Assembly: GCA_009667805.1 (NCBI GenBank)
Contig: CM019065.1
Span: forward strand, 14,830,952-14,894,951
Reading direction: 5' to 3'
Origin: Leptobrachium leishanense
Taxonomy: Eukaryota; Chordata; Amphibia; Anura; Megophryidae
Length of the DNA: 64,000 bases
Both the position numbers and the translations under genes were made by a program. Position 1 is the first letter of the stretch. Every line of letters starts with the position of its first letter. Under the pieces are notes generated by a model. It was given only the letters and a program-made list of their open reading frames with translations, was not told the DNA's origin and made no database searches. This document shows, piece by piece, positions 11,075-24,729 of the stretch.

Positions 11075-12177
11075 ATTTGCTTTTTGCCTTGTTAGTTCCT
11101 GTGTTTTTAGTTTTCCTAGTTATCGTTTCCTGCTTTTATAGACTTCTTGCTATTTATCCTGTTTTGTATTTTCTCTTTAAACTTTAGATCTTGTTTCTCT
11201 TTTGCCCTTTATTTCTGTGTCAGTTACTTTCCTGTTTTGCCCCTCTTCTTCAGTATTTCCATTTCTGCCTCGCTAATCTTAGAGGGTTATTCAGAGAGCG
11301 CCGATCTGGCCCCGAAATGTAACCGGACAATGAAATTCAGTGTACGGCGAAATTTTTCAGGGCCATTCGGCTATTCAGAGAGTAGGCAATTCGCCAAATA
11401 TTGGTGAATTGCCTGCATGTACCGTGCCTGTTCGAGGGAAGTGAAATCCCCTATAGAGAAGCAATTGTTAATCTATTCACAGACACCGAACAGCAGAGAA
11501 ATGTCAGTGAAATGCCCTGCTGTTCGGTGGTTTAATTCGGCAGGTTTATTCAGGTGAATCCCATGGGCGAATCCCACAGGCTTCAATGTTAAAAAAGTCC
11601 AGTTTTAATTCCAAATCTAATAAACAACAGTTTATTATTTTATTCTGCAGTAAAATCTGTCTTTACTTCTAGATTTTATAGGATTTTATAGGATCCCTTA
11701 GACATTTTTCGGGGGGAAAAATTTCCTCTTTTTTTAAAAAAAAATTTTTCAACTTTTTTAAATTTTTCCTTAACAGACCATTTTAATATTTCTCTACTTT
11801 CTTTTTCCTTTCTGCATTTTCTCCGCAATATCAAGAAAATTGGTGACGGATGGAATCGCTCCATGATAAAAGTCTGTTAAAATTGAAAGTAAAATATGCA
11901 TGATAGATATCGGCGTATTGTAGTCATCATTCCAGAAGTGATGAGTCAGATATGAGGTGCTACAACACCATGAAAGCTGGCGGCGAATGTGAACTGTTCC
12001 GAAACCGAAAGTAAAATACGGATGTTGAAAACCAGCGAACCGGAACTATTACATAGAAACCCCAGAAGTGACGAATCGGATATGATGCATTGCAAGTGAG
12101 ACGCCGGGAGTCTTCAGAGACATGCGCAATGGGAGAGGAAGTGGAGGTGACTTCTAAGGGACGCGGGTGGTTGTGGG

Positions 12178-12660
12178 TAGGGATGAGCCGAAAACTCCCC
12201 CAGTTCGGTTCGAGGCCGAAACCGAACCTTCCAAATGTTCGGATCTGAACCCGAACCCGAACTCGAACTCCATGCAAGTCAATGGGGCTAAAAATTCGGT
12301 TTTTAGAGTGCCCTCCAAGAGTGCATATATGCTAGATATTTGCCATAAAAGGTGTATGGGGGTCCGGGTAGTGCCCTGGGGGACAGGAAACAAGGACAAA
12401 AAGTTTTAAAAAAAATGTTTTTAAAGGGACATTGAGTTTTCCATGAAATAAGGGTTAAAAATAAAAATGAAAAATTCCTTCAAATATCGTGCCTAGGAGG
12501 TCCCCATAACCTGCCCGTGAAGTGGTGGATTTCTAGGATGTATAGAAATATGTAAAAACCAAAAAATGACATTTCAAATGATGGTAAATGCTTTTCCTTT
12601 AATCCATCCATAAACAACTGCTTGGGGCGGCAGTCTGTATGAAAAGAGGAGACATTTTCG
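12178..12660 (+). mobile_element. hAT-family end fragment
   Basis: Begins TAGGGATGAGCCGAAAACTC and continues with the same non-coding sequence found inverted at about 24270-24729 (words GTGCCCTCCAAGAG, GGGGTCCGGGTAGTGCC). Belongs to the family with the TAGGGATGAGC terminus. No transposase here. Confidence 0.6.
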
Positions 12661-12938
12661 GACAAGCAGAAAAAGTTTACTGATTTTTTGGCGGTGAAAA
12701 GCAGGAGAATGGAAAGTTCTAGACCAAATAGCCGATTTGGAAAGTGAGATAAATGGGAGAATTTTTTCTGGTTTGGCTATTTTGACCTAGAATTGTCTCT
12801 TCAGTCATTCTCCTGAGTTTCACCTTTCTCTGAATAACCCTGTCAGGGTTATTCAGAGAGCGGTGAAGAGCAGGAGAATGACTGGAGAATTGAAAATTCT
12901 AGGTCAATATAGCCAAAACAGAAAAATTCTCCCATTTA

Positions 12939-13364
12939 GGCTAGGGTCAGACTAGCGAATTTTTAACATGCGTTTAGGCGCACTTAATCACGGCCGCACT
13001 AGCAGCAAATGATGGGCAATGACGGCCAATATACGAAGTACGGTCGCACGAAAGTCCGGCTGCGCAACTCAAGTGGAAAATGAACGCATTTTTTTGAGAA
13101 CGCAGAACCACTAGTACGGACGTACAGAGTGCGCTGCGTCCACTAGCGGCGTGTGTGCGTGATTTGGAGAAGTCAGACCCTGCTCATGTCCGGCCAACAT
13201 AACGTCCAGACACCCAAAGTGTCCTGGTTTGGACCCGTAAAAAATCACGCACAAAAATGCGCATCGTATGACCGTTTTCGCGCACTCCGTGAGAAAATAC
13301 GGCAATGCGTTCGGACGCACTTTTTGATGGTCACTGCCAAAAATGCGTTAGTCTGACCCTAGTC
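12939..13364 (+). mobile_element. TTA-type MITE nested in a foldback element
   Basis: Flanked by TTA on both sides (12936-12938 and 13365-13367). Left end GGCTAGGGTCAGACTAGCG, right end GTCTGACCCTAGTC. The foldback sequence continues across the insertion point. Confidence 0.8.
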
Positions 13365-13694
13365 TTATCTCACTTTCCAAATCGGCTATTTGGTCCAGAT
13401 TGTTCTCTTTTCCTGCCATTCTCCTGGTTTTCACCTTTCTCTGAACAACCCTGAGAGAGAGGTGAAAGCCAGGAGAACTGGCAGGAGAAGAGAACAATCT
13501 AGAACAAATAGCCAATTTGGAAAGTGAGTTAAATGGGAGAATTTTTCTGGTTTGGCTATTTTGACCTAGAATTTTCACTTCTCCAGTTATTCTCCTGCTT
13601 TTCACCGCTCTCTGAATAACCCTGTGAATGTTTAATCCTGAGGTGAAAAATAACATTGCTTTAGATGTTATTTTGTATTTTTTTCAAACACCAG

Positions 13695-16072
13695 TTAACC
13701 ACTTGGTTGCTATGGACGAGCTCAGCACGTCCAGCCAAGTGGTTCTCCTGTGCTATGGACGCGCTGAGCGCATCCATGCACAGGAGGCAGCAATCCGCCC
13801 CCCCAGTACTCCGGGACCCCGGCGGAGCAATTAGATGTCATCGCGGCGCGATGACATCTAATTCAGGCCCCCCCCCGCATGTGTGGAGGAAGCGCCTGAA
13901 AGGGAGGGGGGAGGTCCTTCGGACCTCTCTCCCTCCCGATCGCCGGGGGGAAGAGGGTTAATCCAGGCACCGTTTGGAAGGGCACAGCCTGCTCTTCCAA
14001 ACAGTGGCTGTGATTAACCCCTGGGGAGCCGGATCACGAATCGGCGCTGAAAATCACCGGATCGTGATCCTCTCCAGGAGCTGGCCGACATCTTGGATGT
14101 CGGCCAAGCCTCCAGGAACTCCCCCTGAGGACTGGCGTCATCGTGCATAGCACGATGACGCCAGTCCTGGAGTTAACCCCTAGCTGCCACCAATGGTGGA
14201 GATACGGGGTTCATTGGAACCCTCTATCTCCCGATCCGTGGCAGCTAGGGGTTAATGTTTGATATCATTGGATCGACCAGAGCATGGCCTTTCCAACGAT
14301 ACCAAACATAAGCATGAAAAATGTTTTTTTTAAAAAATAAAAATAAAAAAATAAAAATATTTAACCACTTGAATGCTAAGGACGCGCTCAGCGCGTCCTC
14401 AGCATTCCCGCTGGTATGCGGAGGACGCGCTGAGCGCGTCCTCCCATCGGGGTCAGCGTTCGGCCGGGTTCCGGCCGATCGCTGGCCCCTCCGGTGCGGG
14501 CTGACATCCTGGATGTCAGCCGCGCATCCGGACCAGCAGCCGCCATTATTAGGTGTCATCGCGGGGGCGCGATGACACCTAATTCAGGCGCCCCCCCGCA
14601 TGTGCGGAGGAGGCGCCTGAAAGGGAGGGGGGGAGGTCCTTCGGACCTCTCTCCCTCCCGATCGGCGGCGCACAGGGGCTTAACCCAGGCATCATTTGGA
14701 AGGGCACAGCCTGCCCTTCCAAATGATGCCTGGCATTAACCCCTGGGGAGCTGGATCGCGAATCGGCACTGAAAAGCGCCGGTTCGCGATCCTTTCCCGG
14801 AGCTGGCCGACATCTTGGATGTCGGCCAAGCTTCCGGGAACTCCCCCAGAGGACTGGCGTCATCGTGCGTAGCACGATGACGCCAGTCCTACAGTTAACC
14901 CCTAACTGCCACCAAGTGTGGAGATAGGGAGTTCCAATGAACTCCCTATCTCCCGATCCGTGGCAGTTAGGGGTTAAATTTTGATATGGTTGGATCGGCC
15001 AGAGCATGGCCGTTCCAACGATACCAAACATGAAAGTTAAAAATTTTGTAAAAAAAATAAAATAAAAATAAAAAAATAAATAAATAAGTAGATAAAAAAA
15101 AAAAAAAAAACACTTTTTTTTATTTTTTTTGGTTTGTTAGTGTAGCAATATTGTTCCCATTTCAATTATAATGTGAACAATGATGCTGCACTAACGATTT
15201 TTGTATGCGGTGCGTTTGTTAAAAATAGTGTCATTTTCCCCAAAAAAAAATGTAACGAGACCCCATCTCTAATTTTTTTAACAAGCGCACCCCATACAAA
15301 ATATAACCGCAATTGCTCGCATGTTAAAATGTGGAAAAAAACACTTTACACATTGTAAATTATTGAAAATACATATTTTATTGCATTTTTTGTTATAATA
15401 TACAGACATGACATAACGTATACATATAATAATGACATATTATGAATCTACCGAGTCTGACGGAAAGAACGACATATAATATGTCGGTGTCATATACTAA
15501 AATAAGCCTTAAAAACACGTTTAAACATGATGCGCAAAACAGGTAAAAAATGACCTCAGCACAGGGGCGGGAAAAGCCTCAGCAGCGAAAGGGTTAAAGA
15601 AAAAATAAACAAGTTTTTTTTTTTTTTTTGTTTTGTTAATGCAGCAATATTGTTCCCATTTCAATTATAATGTGAACAATAATGGTGCACTAACGATTTT
15701 TGTATGTGGTGCGTTTGTTAAAAAAAGCAAAATTTTCCCCAAAAATTTTTTTAACGAGACCCCATTTCTAATTTTTTTAACATGCGTACCCCATACAGAA
15801 TATAACTGCAAATGATCGCATGTTAAAATGTGAAAAAAAACACTTTACACATAATAAATTATTGAAAATTCTAATTTTATTGCATTTTTTGTTATGATAT
15901 ACAGACATGACATAACGTATACATATAATAATGACATATTATGAATCTGCCAAGTCTGCCGGAAAGAACGATATATAATATGTCTGGGTCATATATCAAA
16001 ATATGGCTACAAAACGCGGTTAAACATCATGAGCGAAAGCGGTAAAAATGACCTCAGCAGCGAAAGGGTTAA
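13695..16072 (+). mobile_element. piggyBac-type MITE, outer copy, split by a second copy
   Basis: 5' end TTAACCACTTGG, 3' end CAGCGAAAGGGTTAA. The 5' half is a chain of local hairpins (for example ATTAGATGTCATCGCG and its complement around 13830-13860, and GGTCCTTCGGACC). The 3' half starts again at 15598 after the nested copy. The TTAA ends and the subterminal hairpins resemble Uribo-type piggyBac elements; that link is inferred. No coding frame. Confidence 0.65.
14361..15597 (+). mobile_element. piggyBac-type MITE nested at a TTAA site of its own family
   Basis: Complete copy bounded by TTAA at 14361-14364 and 15594-15597. It contains perfect palindromes such as the 23-mer at 14421-14443 and the 19-mer at 14380-14398. 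Flanking sequence on each side matches the same family continuously, so it inserted into a relative with TTAA duplication, as piggyBac elements do. Confidence 0.7.
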
Positions 16073-16488
16073 ATGCAGCATATTAGGATGTTTTAGGGAA
16101 ATTAATTCTCAAATCTCAATCAGAAGCAGACACCACCCCACCCTCAGTATAGTGTACAATGTATCAAATTGATTACCAGACTAAAAACACCTGGTGTTAT
16201 GCCCGTTTGTGAACAGAGGTCATTTAGAGTTGGTAATCTTTCCACGTACACATTAGTTTTTAATTCAATATCTAATAAACCGTTGCTTATAATATTCTGC
16301 AGTAAAGAGTCTCTTTATTTCTAGATTTTTTAGTATTTTTTTAAGCATTTTCTATACTTTTTTCAAAATTTCTTTTATTTTTCGAACTGGAACAGAACAC
16401 ACCCAAAAAGTTCGAAATTTGTGAACTTTCGAACTACCAAAGTTCGGGTCGAACTCCGAACCATCTGAACCCGAACAGCTCATCCCTA
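16073..16488 (-). mobile_element. hAT-family end fragment
   Basis: Minus-strand start TTAGGGATGAGCTGTTCGGG at 16488 with the TTCGGGTTC-type subterminal words of the family. The inner part includes AATAAACCGTTGC-like sequence shared with about 11590-11700. Boundary on the other side not determined. Confidence 0.5.
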
Positions 16489-18112
16489 ATGGTGATCTCA
16501 GCGATAATGAATTAATAGCTTTAACTTAATGTTACACCTAAAATGACTCAATTCTTTATATAAACCAGGTGTAAAGGAAGGAATTGCGGGAAGATTTCAG
16601 TTGGTTTTATTGAGAATTATTTGGTTGCTGATTACATTTACGATATATTTTGATGGAATTTTATTTTACTGGAAATGTTTTGCTTAATTGACCACTAAAC
16701 AACAGAAGTGTATAGAAATATTTTGTTACTAAATGGGTGTAGGATGCACGATGGCTGGTCTTTGGGCTAGAGTTGCGCATATACTTTTTTATAATGAACT
16801 GAGTCAAATGTAGTATTACCCTGTGGGTTATATACAAAAGAGGCTGCATGAGGTCCATATCCTGAGGGAGATTTGGGTTTTTATTTTTATTGGACTCCTT
16901 GGGAAATTATTAGTGTATAGAATCTGTGTTTCTTTTTGCTACACTAACATGCTTGTCTATGTTGCAGTTGGGCGGTTGTCTGCAAGATGAGTGAATCTGT
17001 TTAATTGTCCCCTCTCAGCCTGTCCCCAACTGTTTTCCTTTTGCTATGTTGGCGTTTGCCATTGTTTTCATCATCATCATTTTTACCAAGAGTCTGACTG
17101 TCATCAAGCACCCGCTGAATGAGTCCTGAGTGGATTGTGGACAGATCACAGGTGAGGCACGGCCAGCATACAAAGACCAGTACCTAGAGAGCTCCAGTGG
17201 GAGCTCAGGTCCACTCATTTCCATGACACACACGGTCACTATGATGATTATGAACTCACAATGTGATGTCACTGAGAGCCGATTGTCCCCCCAGTACAGA
17301 TAAGGACATTTCTGCTGGTTTGATGTCGATGCCACCTTCTCCTGACTGCTGAGTATCCACCCTCAAAGACTCCACTCTGAAAGTCAAAATCGGCTACACT
17401 GGGAAACATCAATATTTTTCCTATTTTCTTCATTAAGACTGTGTCCTCATTTTTGTTACGATAACTCCCTTAGATAAGGCTGAGAGGGTGAATTAGGAGA
17501 ATGAGAATGCATCTTCTGTGAGTAGATGCATGTATGAAGTTTGTGTAGTGAATCTTAGTACAAGGAAACACAGATAAAGATCTGACTCATGACAATTATT
17601 ATCAATGCTTACTTTTTACTAAAATTAGATTACTTAAATCATTCTTTTCTTGTTTAGTGGAATTTATTTGGGAATTAGAATTTAACCAGAACCCATGGAC
17701 TAAGTGTTTGATGGATTTGACTGCATTTTTTGGTCTGGGTTCATGATTCGGTTCCTTTGGGATGAAAATCCTTAACATAGTACCAGGTATAATAATGCTT
17801 TTGCTTTTCCTAGTAATTATGTACAAGGTAATATGGTTATAGTGAAATGTTATTCCCTCCTGCAAACCCTGACCCATACTGCACCCCTGCTTGCTTTCCC
17901 CTATATAGTGCGACGCCTGACCAGGTCCTGAGCCTGGAAGGGAAGCCGACGGTCCTTTGGACCCACAAATGATTTGTATGGGAAGACCCCTTAGTGAACT
18001 ATCCAATGGACACTATTCTCACCCTATTCTCACCTTATATTTTGTATTTATTGGTTGTTGTAATTTTTTATGATAAAAGATCACATCAGCTCCTCCATTT
18101 TGTATGTAAAGG
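16489..18112. other. Intronic sequence without a recognised element
   Basis: No known transposon termini. A 106-codon minus frame at 17015-17335 and a hydrophobic plus-strand stretch near 17045-17120 are visible, but neither matches a family I can name. Confidence 0.3.
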
Positions 18113-18113
18113 C

Positions 18114-18567
18114 TGTAACAGGGCATCATGTAGAGAGCAAGGAAAGGTCCTGTCCGGGGTTTATGTGTCACCCAGATTTCTCTCTTACACCTTCCGGAAC
18201 CTCTAAGCACCTGGTTTTGCACTTTGCCTCAGTGGCAATTTAGTGCAGGTGAGGCAAACAGACATCGCTCTGGAGTCTGGGGAGCAGACGGTCTCTATCT
18301 GCTGGAGCACAAGGTTTGTCATGCTAGTTTGCTGAAGCCTGACAAACACTAGGTTTGCAAAGGTTGTTAGTCAGGGCTATTGTATGTTTAGTTAGTGCCG
18401 GGACACGGCTAGGAATTTTCTTTGCTTTTGAACTGTTAATTTTGAGCAATATACAGTGTGGTGTATAACCTGTGGGTTGCTGCAATAAATGTACCCCCGT
18501 TTGAAGAAAAGTCACTGGTCTGGTCTCTGAACCTTTCAAGAGTGCTCACCCCAGAGAGCAATTGCAC
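18114..18567 (+). mobile_element. Possible solo LTR
   Basis: Starts TGTAACAGGGCATC, carries AATAAA at about 18484 followed by a GT-rich stretch, and ends near GCAATTGCA. The order fits an LTR U3-R-U5, but I see no target duplication or neighbouring internal sequence. Confidence 0.35.
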
Positions 18568-18723
18568 CCGCTACCTGTTTCCCAGCTCACAAGGCATATA
18601 TACTCCTGACTGTTGATGTATACAATCTCAGTTTGAAGGACATAGCAAGTTGTCTGTGTCTCATTTTGCACAAACGTGCGCTCATCAATGCCTGGGTACA
18701 GCAAATCCTGACAGGTAACAGAG

Positions 18724-19260
18724 ATGGGGGACACGTGGAGAATGGAAATGGGAAAGGAGAGCCGTTCAGACCTAACAATGGAGTCATTGGGAAAGGCAGT
18801 CAGCAGCAAGGTGCATATGACTTTAGACATGTGGTCCAGCAAGCATGGACAGGGCCGTTACATTTCCTTCACAGCACACTGGGTAACTCTGATTGCAGCT
18901 GGTAGCGATCGAAGACAGGGCTCTGTGCTGGAGCTTGTTCATCCACCACGCCTCCAGAAAGCTGCTTGTATGAGGTCTGTCTAGTCCACCACCACCTCTT
19001 CCTCCTCCTCCTTCTCTGTCTCTTGCGAAGTGGCAGTTAAACCGAGTTTAAGTGGCAGGGGCTACGCAATGGCTCAAGCAAAAAGATGCCATACTGTGCT
19101 TGAACTGGTTTGTTTAGGGGACAGGAGCCACACCGGGCCAGAAATTCTGTCAGCTCTGCAGGGGCAGGTGCAGAGATGGTTAACACCACGCCAGCTTCAG
19201 CTGGGAACGGTCGTCTGTGATAATGGCAGCAACCTTCTCTCCGCCCTACGCCTGGGTAAG
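18724..19260 (+). pseudogene. hAT transposase, first part
   Basis: Frames contain VHMTLDMWSSKHGQGRYISF followed by TAHWV, then LELVCLGDRSHTGPEILSAL and VVCDNGSNLLSALRLG. These are the RNase H-like core regions bearing the first two acidic residues of hAT transposases (D in LDMW and in CDNGSN). Frames change between segments, so it is broken. It ends exactly at the LTR insertion; the sequence continues at 20913. Confidence 0.85.
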
Positions 19261-19897
19261 TGTAACGGTAGCGGTAACGGCGCTACCCTGGAGTAGCGTT
19301 TATTTGGATCCTTTAGGACAGATTCTTGAACACAGACAGCAGATAAGACTGTAGTACCTTGATTCCCACACCAGGGAGGTTCTACAAGAAACCTAATTAA
19401 CTCCTCAGCACCAAGTGGCTTTGTGGCCAGGAGGTCGCTGGGTGGAAACACATTAACTATCTGTGTACAGATACACAGACATGACGTGATACAAAAACAT
19501 GAACAAGAGTGCTGATGCAAGACTTACTTATGAGACATACAGAGCGGGAACACTTGTGTTCATTAGCCTGCAGGGAAGGCCTACAATCTAAGATTGGATT
19601 CTGTATAGCAAACAAGGAAACATATACTAGACAGGATACATAAACCTGGGGACTCAGGAACATAAACTAGAAAGCAATATACATGAACTAGAAATAACCA
19701 GGAGAAGAACTCGACAGATAACATAAACCATACGGCAAAACCATAAACGTGAATCAGACACAAACTCAGGCAAAAGTACAATAGGGATATGCGAGAGAAT
19801 GGTCGATAGGGATAGCCAGGTCAAAACGTAAACAGGTCCTCAGCCAGAAACAGGTCAATATGAAGAAATCAGACACCAGGCAATGCAGGAACTTGAA

Positions 19898-20689
19898 AAC
19901 AAACAAATGAGAGAAAAGCTCTCAAATAACAGAATAGGAGTGCTAATAAAACATAACTTTTATTAATTATGATGATGAAGATACACTAGTAACCCAACAG
20001 TAAATAAAAAACATATACACAGACGTGATATAGAGCTGAGAGAATGAATACGTGTTAATATATAGCCAATTGGCAGCCCTGGGATGTAGATTGCCACGGC
20101 AAAAAAACAAAAAAACAAGGAAAAGGAGCTTCAAATTATAAAGCCGAATTGGCAAATATTGAAGCCAGACGTTTTTAGAACATGCCGGAAGGATTAAAAA
20201 TCCATATGTATTAGATCAGCAAATCCCGATTACATTATTATGCGTGAGCAGGAGAAAAAGGCATCAAAGTCATAAGACGCACGGGGTGTAAATTGGCAGC
20301 TATGAATTAGAACGTTGGAGACTGCAAGTTGAAATAGTCAAGGAAAAGCGTACCAAAATTTAAGAACTGTAATAAACAACGTTCATTTAGCTTGGCTACC
20401 TTGTATTGCAGAAACAGACAGATACACAATGGTACCGCAGTACCAATAAAATTAATAGCAGACACCACAGTGCTTGAAATAAGTATGCTGACCATCAACA
20501 AGCATAACCACAGAGATGCCATGGAGCCCAAAGGGCAAATATTTGACAATCCAATTATCCCTAAATGGCTGAAAAAATTCAATCGCCTCTCAGCAATAAA
20601 GTATCACATGACAATATTAAAAGAACAGGACTCGACACGTGTTTCGCCAGTACTTAGACCGGCTTCATCGGGAGTCAGACGAATTGTGA
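19898..20689 (-). mobile_element. 792-bp hammerhead-bearing element with 16-bp target duplication
   Basis: The 16-mer AATGCAGGAACTTGAA stands immediately on both sides (19882-19897 and 20690-20705). Read on the minus strand the insert starts 13 bases before a hammerhead ribozyme, continues through about 700 bases with no reverse transcriptase, and ends in TTTGTTTGTTTTC. It has a retroelement-like duplication but no enzyme, so it would have needed help in trans, plausibly from a Penelope-like element such as that at 30394. Similar to the small retrozyme concept. The 91-codon frame at 20307-20582 has no recognisable domain. Confidence 0.7.
20629..20676 (-). ncRNA. Hammerhead ribozyme motif, one core substitution
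   Basis: Minus strand: GACTC (20676-20672), core CCGATGA (expected CTGATGA), stem II GCCGGT/ACTGGC with a 6-base loop, GAAA, self-complementary ACACGTGT stem III with GTC cleavage site, then GAGTC (20633-20629). Stem I is a perfect 5-bp pair. The U-to-C change in the core would be expected to weaken cleavage. Confidence 0.7.
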
Positions 20690-20912
20690 AATGCAGGAAC
20701 TTGAACTACACTAACTCCAACTACTTCCAAGACAGTTCAAGGAGCACCTTCTCTCAGCCTCTTTTAAAGGCTGATGGCTCCTTGAACATATGCTTAGCTC
20801 TGCCCCCTCATATGCCATTTTGCCAGCCCTTAATACTGGCAACAGGCTAGACAGCGATGCCACCTGGTGCCCTGACCCCACAGGAAGCGCTGCGGGTTCC
20901 AAGGATGTAACA

Positions 20913-22359
20913 GTAAGTTGACGCATGTACCATGCCTAGCACACGTCCTAAATCTGGTGGTACAGCATTTCCTAACCAGGTACCCAGGGCTGGCAGAGCT
21001 TCTCAGCCAGGCCAGAAAAGTCCGCAGCCACTTCAGATGGTCATTCCCAGCAAGTGTTCGCCTGGCAGAAATTCAAAGAGAATTCCACCTTCCCACAAAC
21101 CGTCTCATCTGTGACATGCCCACCAGGTGGAACTCGACATTAGCAATGCTGCAGCGTCTGCACAAGCAGCAGAGGGCCATCAACGTGTACCTGTGTGAGT
21201 ATGGCACAAGGACAGGTTCAGGTCAACTTGTTTCCCCCCACGCAGTGACTGATGATCAAGGATGCATGCACTGTACTGTCACCATTTGAGGAGGCAACGA
21301 GAATGGTGAGCAGGGACAGTGCATGCATCATTGACACAATTCCTTTAGTGTTCCTGTTGGAGCACACTCTGCGGGGAATTATAGATGTGGCTCTAGAGGC
21401 AGAGCAGCGGGAGGAAGAGGAGGCCTTCCCTAGCTCTCAAGGCCCCAGTCTTTCCACAGACAGCATTCCAGGGGGTCCTCCTCAGATTAGACAGGAGGAG
21501 GATGAGGAAGAGGAGGAGGAATATTTAAGTAGTGGGGGCATTGAAGGTGGGGATTCCTCAAGGGAGTGTTTTTGTGCCCAGAAACCCACAGACTAGTATG
21601 TGGCTGGGACTGGGAGGAGGAAGTGCACAATGGGGTCATCCTCATTGACCAGGATGACTCGGAAGCTAATGCCACCTCCAACCTAAGCTGCATGGGCTCC
21701 CTTATCCTGCAAAGCCTGGTAAAGGACCCCAGGATTCGTGCTATCAAGGAGAGAGATCATTACTGGTTGGCAAGCCTTCTTGATCCACGATACAAGGGTA
21801 AAGTTGCAGAGCTCATCCTGCCCGCACAGAGGGAGGACAGGATGAAAAACTTGAGGATGCTCTATAGCGACACTTGTGTAACACCTTTCCAGGCATTGGT
21901 AGGTTACCAAGTGATGACATAGGTGCTTCTGAGGCTGCGGATGTTCAGAGGAATAGTGGTGAAGGCCGGGGCCGCTTGACTGATACCTTTTTTAATTTTT
22001 TTTAGTCCACGACACCCAGGGCATCAAATGTAGGCACCCATTGCCAGCGTCTTCACCGTATGGTGCAGGACTACCTAGGGGCAAGGGCAGACCTGGAAAC
22101 CTTTCCAGCAGATGATCCATTGGCTTACTGGGTGTTGAGATTGGATCACTGGCCAGAATTTAGCCAATATGCTATGCAGCTACTTGGTTGCCCTTCATCC
22201 AGCATGCTTTCTGAAAGGACGTTCAGTGCCGCTGGAAGTTGTGTCACAGACAAAAGAGTGCGTCTGTCCATCGACTCTGTAGACTGGCTGACATTTATAA
22301 AAATGAATCAGTCCTGGATCAGCAGCTATCAATCCCCTGATGCTAAAGTAACAGAATAG
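20913..22359 (+). pseudogene. hAT transposase, second part to C-terminus
   Basis: Resumes after the LTR with LTHVPCLAHVLNLVVQHFL, MPTRWNSTLAMLQRL, an acidic Glu-rich linker (about 21400-21540), LASLLDPRYKGK, and the hATC block LLGCPSSSMLSERTFSAAGS at about 22190. These are the CxxH helical, TRW and dimerisation regions of hAT transposases. At least three frame changes and a stop separate the segments. Mostly colinear with known hAT proteins, so the parent element was autonomous. Confidence 0.85.
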
Positions 22360-22491
22360 ATCGGGGATTTCTTCTGCATTCACAAAACCTCCACCACTGA
22401 ACTCCTACACAATACCACAAAGGGGTTACAGTGTGTAGGCACTTGCTGCCACCAAAGGCAAAATATTTGGGTGCACTGACACTGACACCTA

Positions 22492-24048
<1,557 letters not shown>

Positions 24049-24729
24049 TATATTACCAGATTTATATCAGTTTAATTTTTTGGACTGCAGGGTCCAACCC
24101 TGCACTCTTCCACAATACCACAAAAGGGTTACGGTGTGACGGCACTTTTGCCAACGCTAAAGGCCCAATTTTAAAGCACCTATTGTTACTTTCATCCAAA
24201 ACCTGCATAAATTTCACCATAATTTAGCCCAAAAATCACTAAACTTGTTCTGCGCCTCCTAAAATGTCTTTTCATATAGGCTGCCGCCCCAAGCAGTTGT
24301 TTCTTGAATAGATTAAAGGAAAACTGTTTCCCGTCATTTGAAATGTGATTTTTTTTTTTTTTTTTTAAATGTTTCTATATATACTACAAATCCGCTACTT
24401 CACGAGCAGGTTATGGGGACCTCCTAGGCATGATATTTGAAGGAATTTTTTGTTATTTTTAACCATTATTTCATGGAAAACTCACTGTTCCTTTTAAAAA
24501 CGTTTTTATTTAAACTTTTGTCCTTGTTTCCTGTCCCCAGGCACTACCGGACCCCATACACCTTTTATGGCAAACATCTTGCATATATGCCCTCTTGGAG
24601 GGCACTCTAAAAATCTAACTTTTGAGTCCCATTGACTTGCATTGAGTTCGGTTCGTGTTCGAACTCGAACTTTTGAAGTTGTTCGAGTTCGAATGCGAAC
24701 CGAACACAGGGGTGTTCGGCTCATTCCTA

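Larger units (their letters stand above)
11282..13622. repeat. Foldback elements with GGGTTATTCAGAGAG termini
   Basis: AGGGTTATTCAGAGAG occurs at about 11282 and 12845, and its complement CTCTCTGAATAACCC at about 12826 and 13608. The second copy (about 12843-13622) is a long hairpin whose arms both contain CAGGAGAA and CAAATAGCC words. It is split by the MITE at 12939-13364. The exact number of copies in 11282-12843 is uncertain because other repeats interrupt. Confidence 0.6.
19261..20912. mobile_element. Solo LTR inside the hAT transposase
   Basis: TG...CA termini (TGTAACGGTAGC ... GGATGTAACA) flanked by the 5-bp duplication GTAAG (19256-19260, 20913-20917). Deleting element plus one GTAAG rejoins the hAT reading frame exactly (LRLGK then LTHVPCLAH). 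Net LTR length is about 844 bp once the nested ribozyme element is removed. No internal retroviral-type genes, so solo LTR is the simplest reading. Orientation unproven. Confidence 0.75.

Noticed and set aside
17015..17340. 106-codon minus frame and hydrophobic plus frame, considered as a missing VMO1 exon
   Set aside because: A short stretch resembles ALSDITL of a VMO1 repeat, but stops interrupt it and the true exon 2 was found at 6283-6379.
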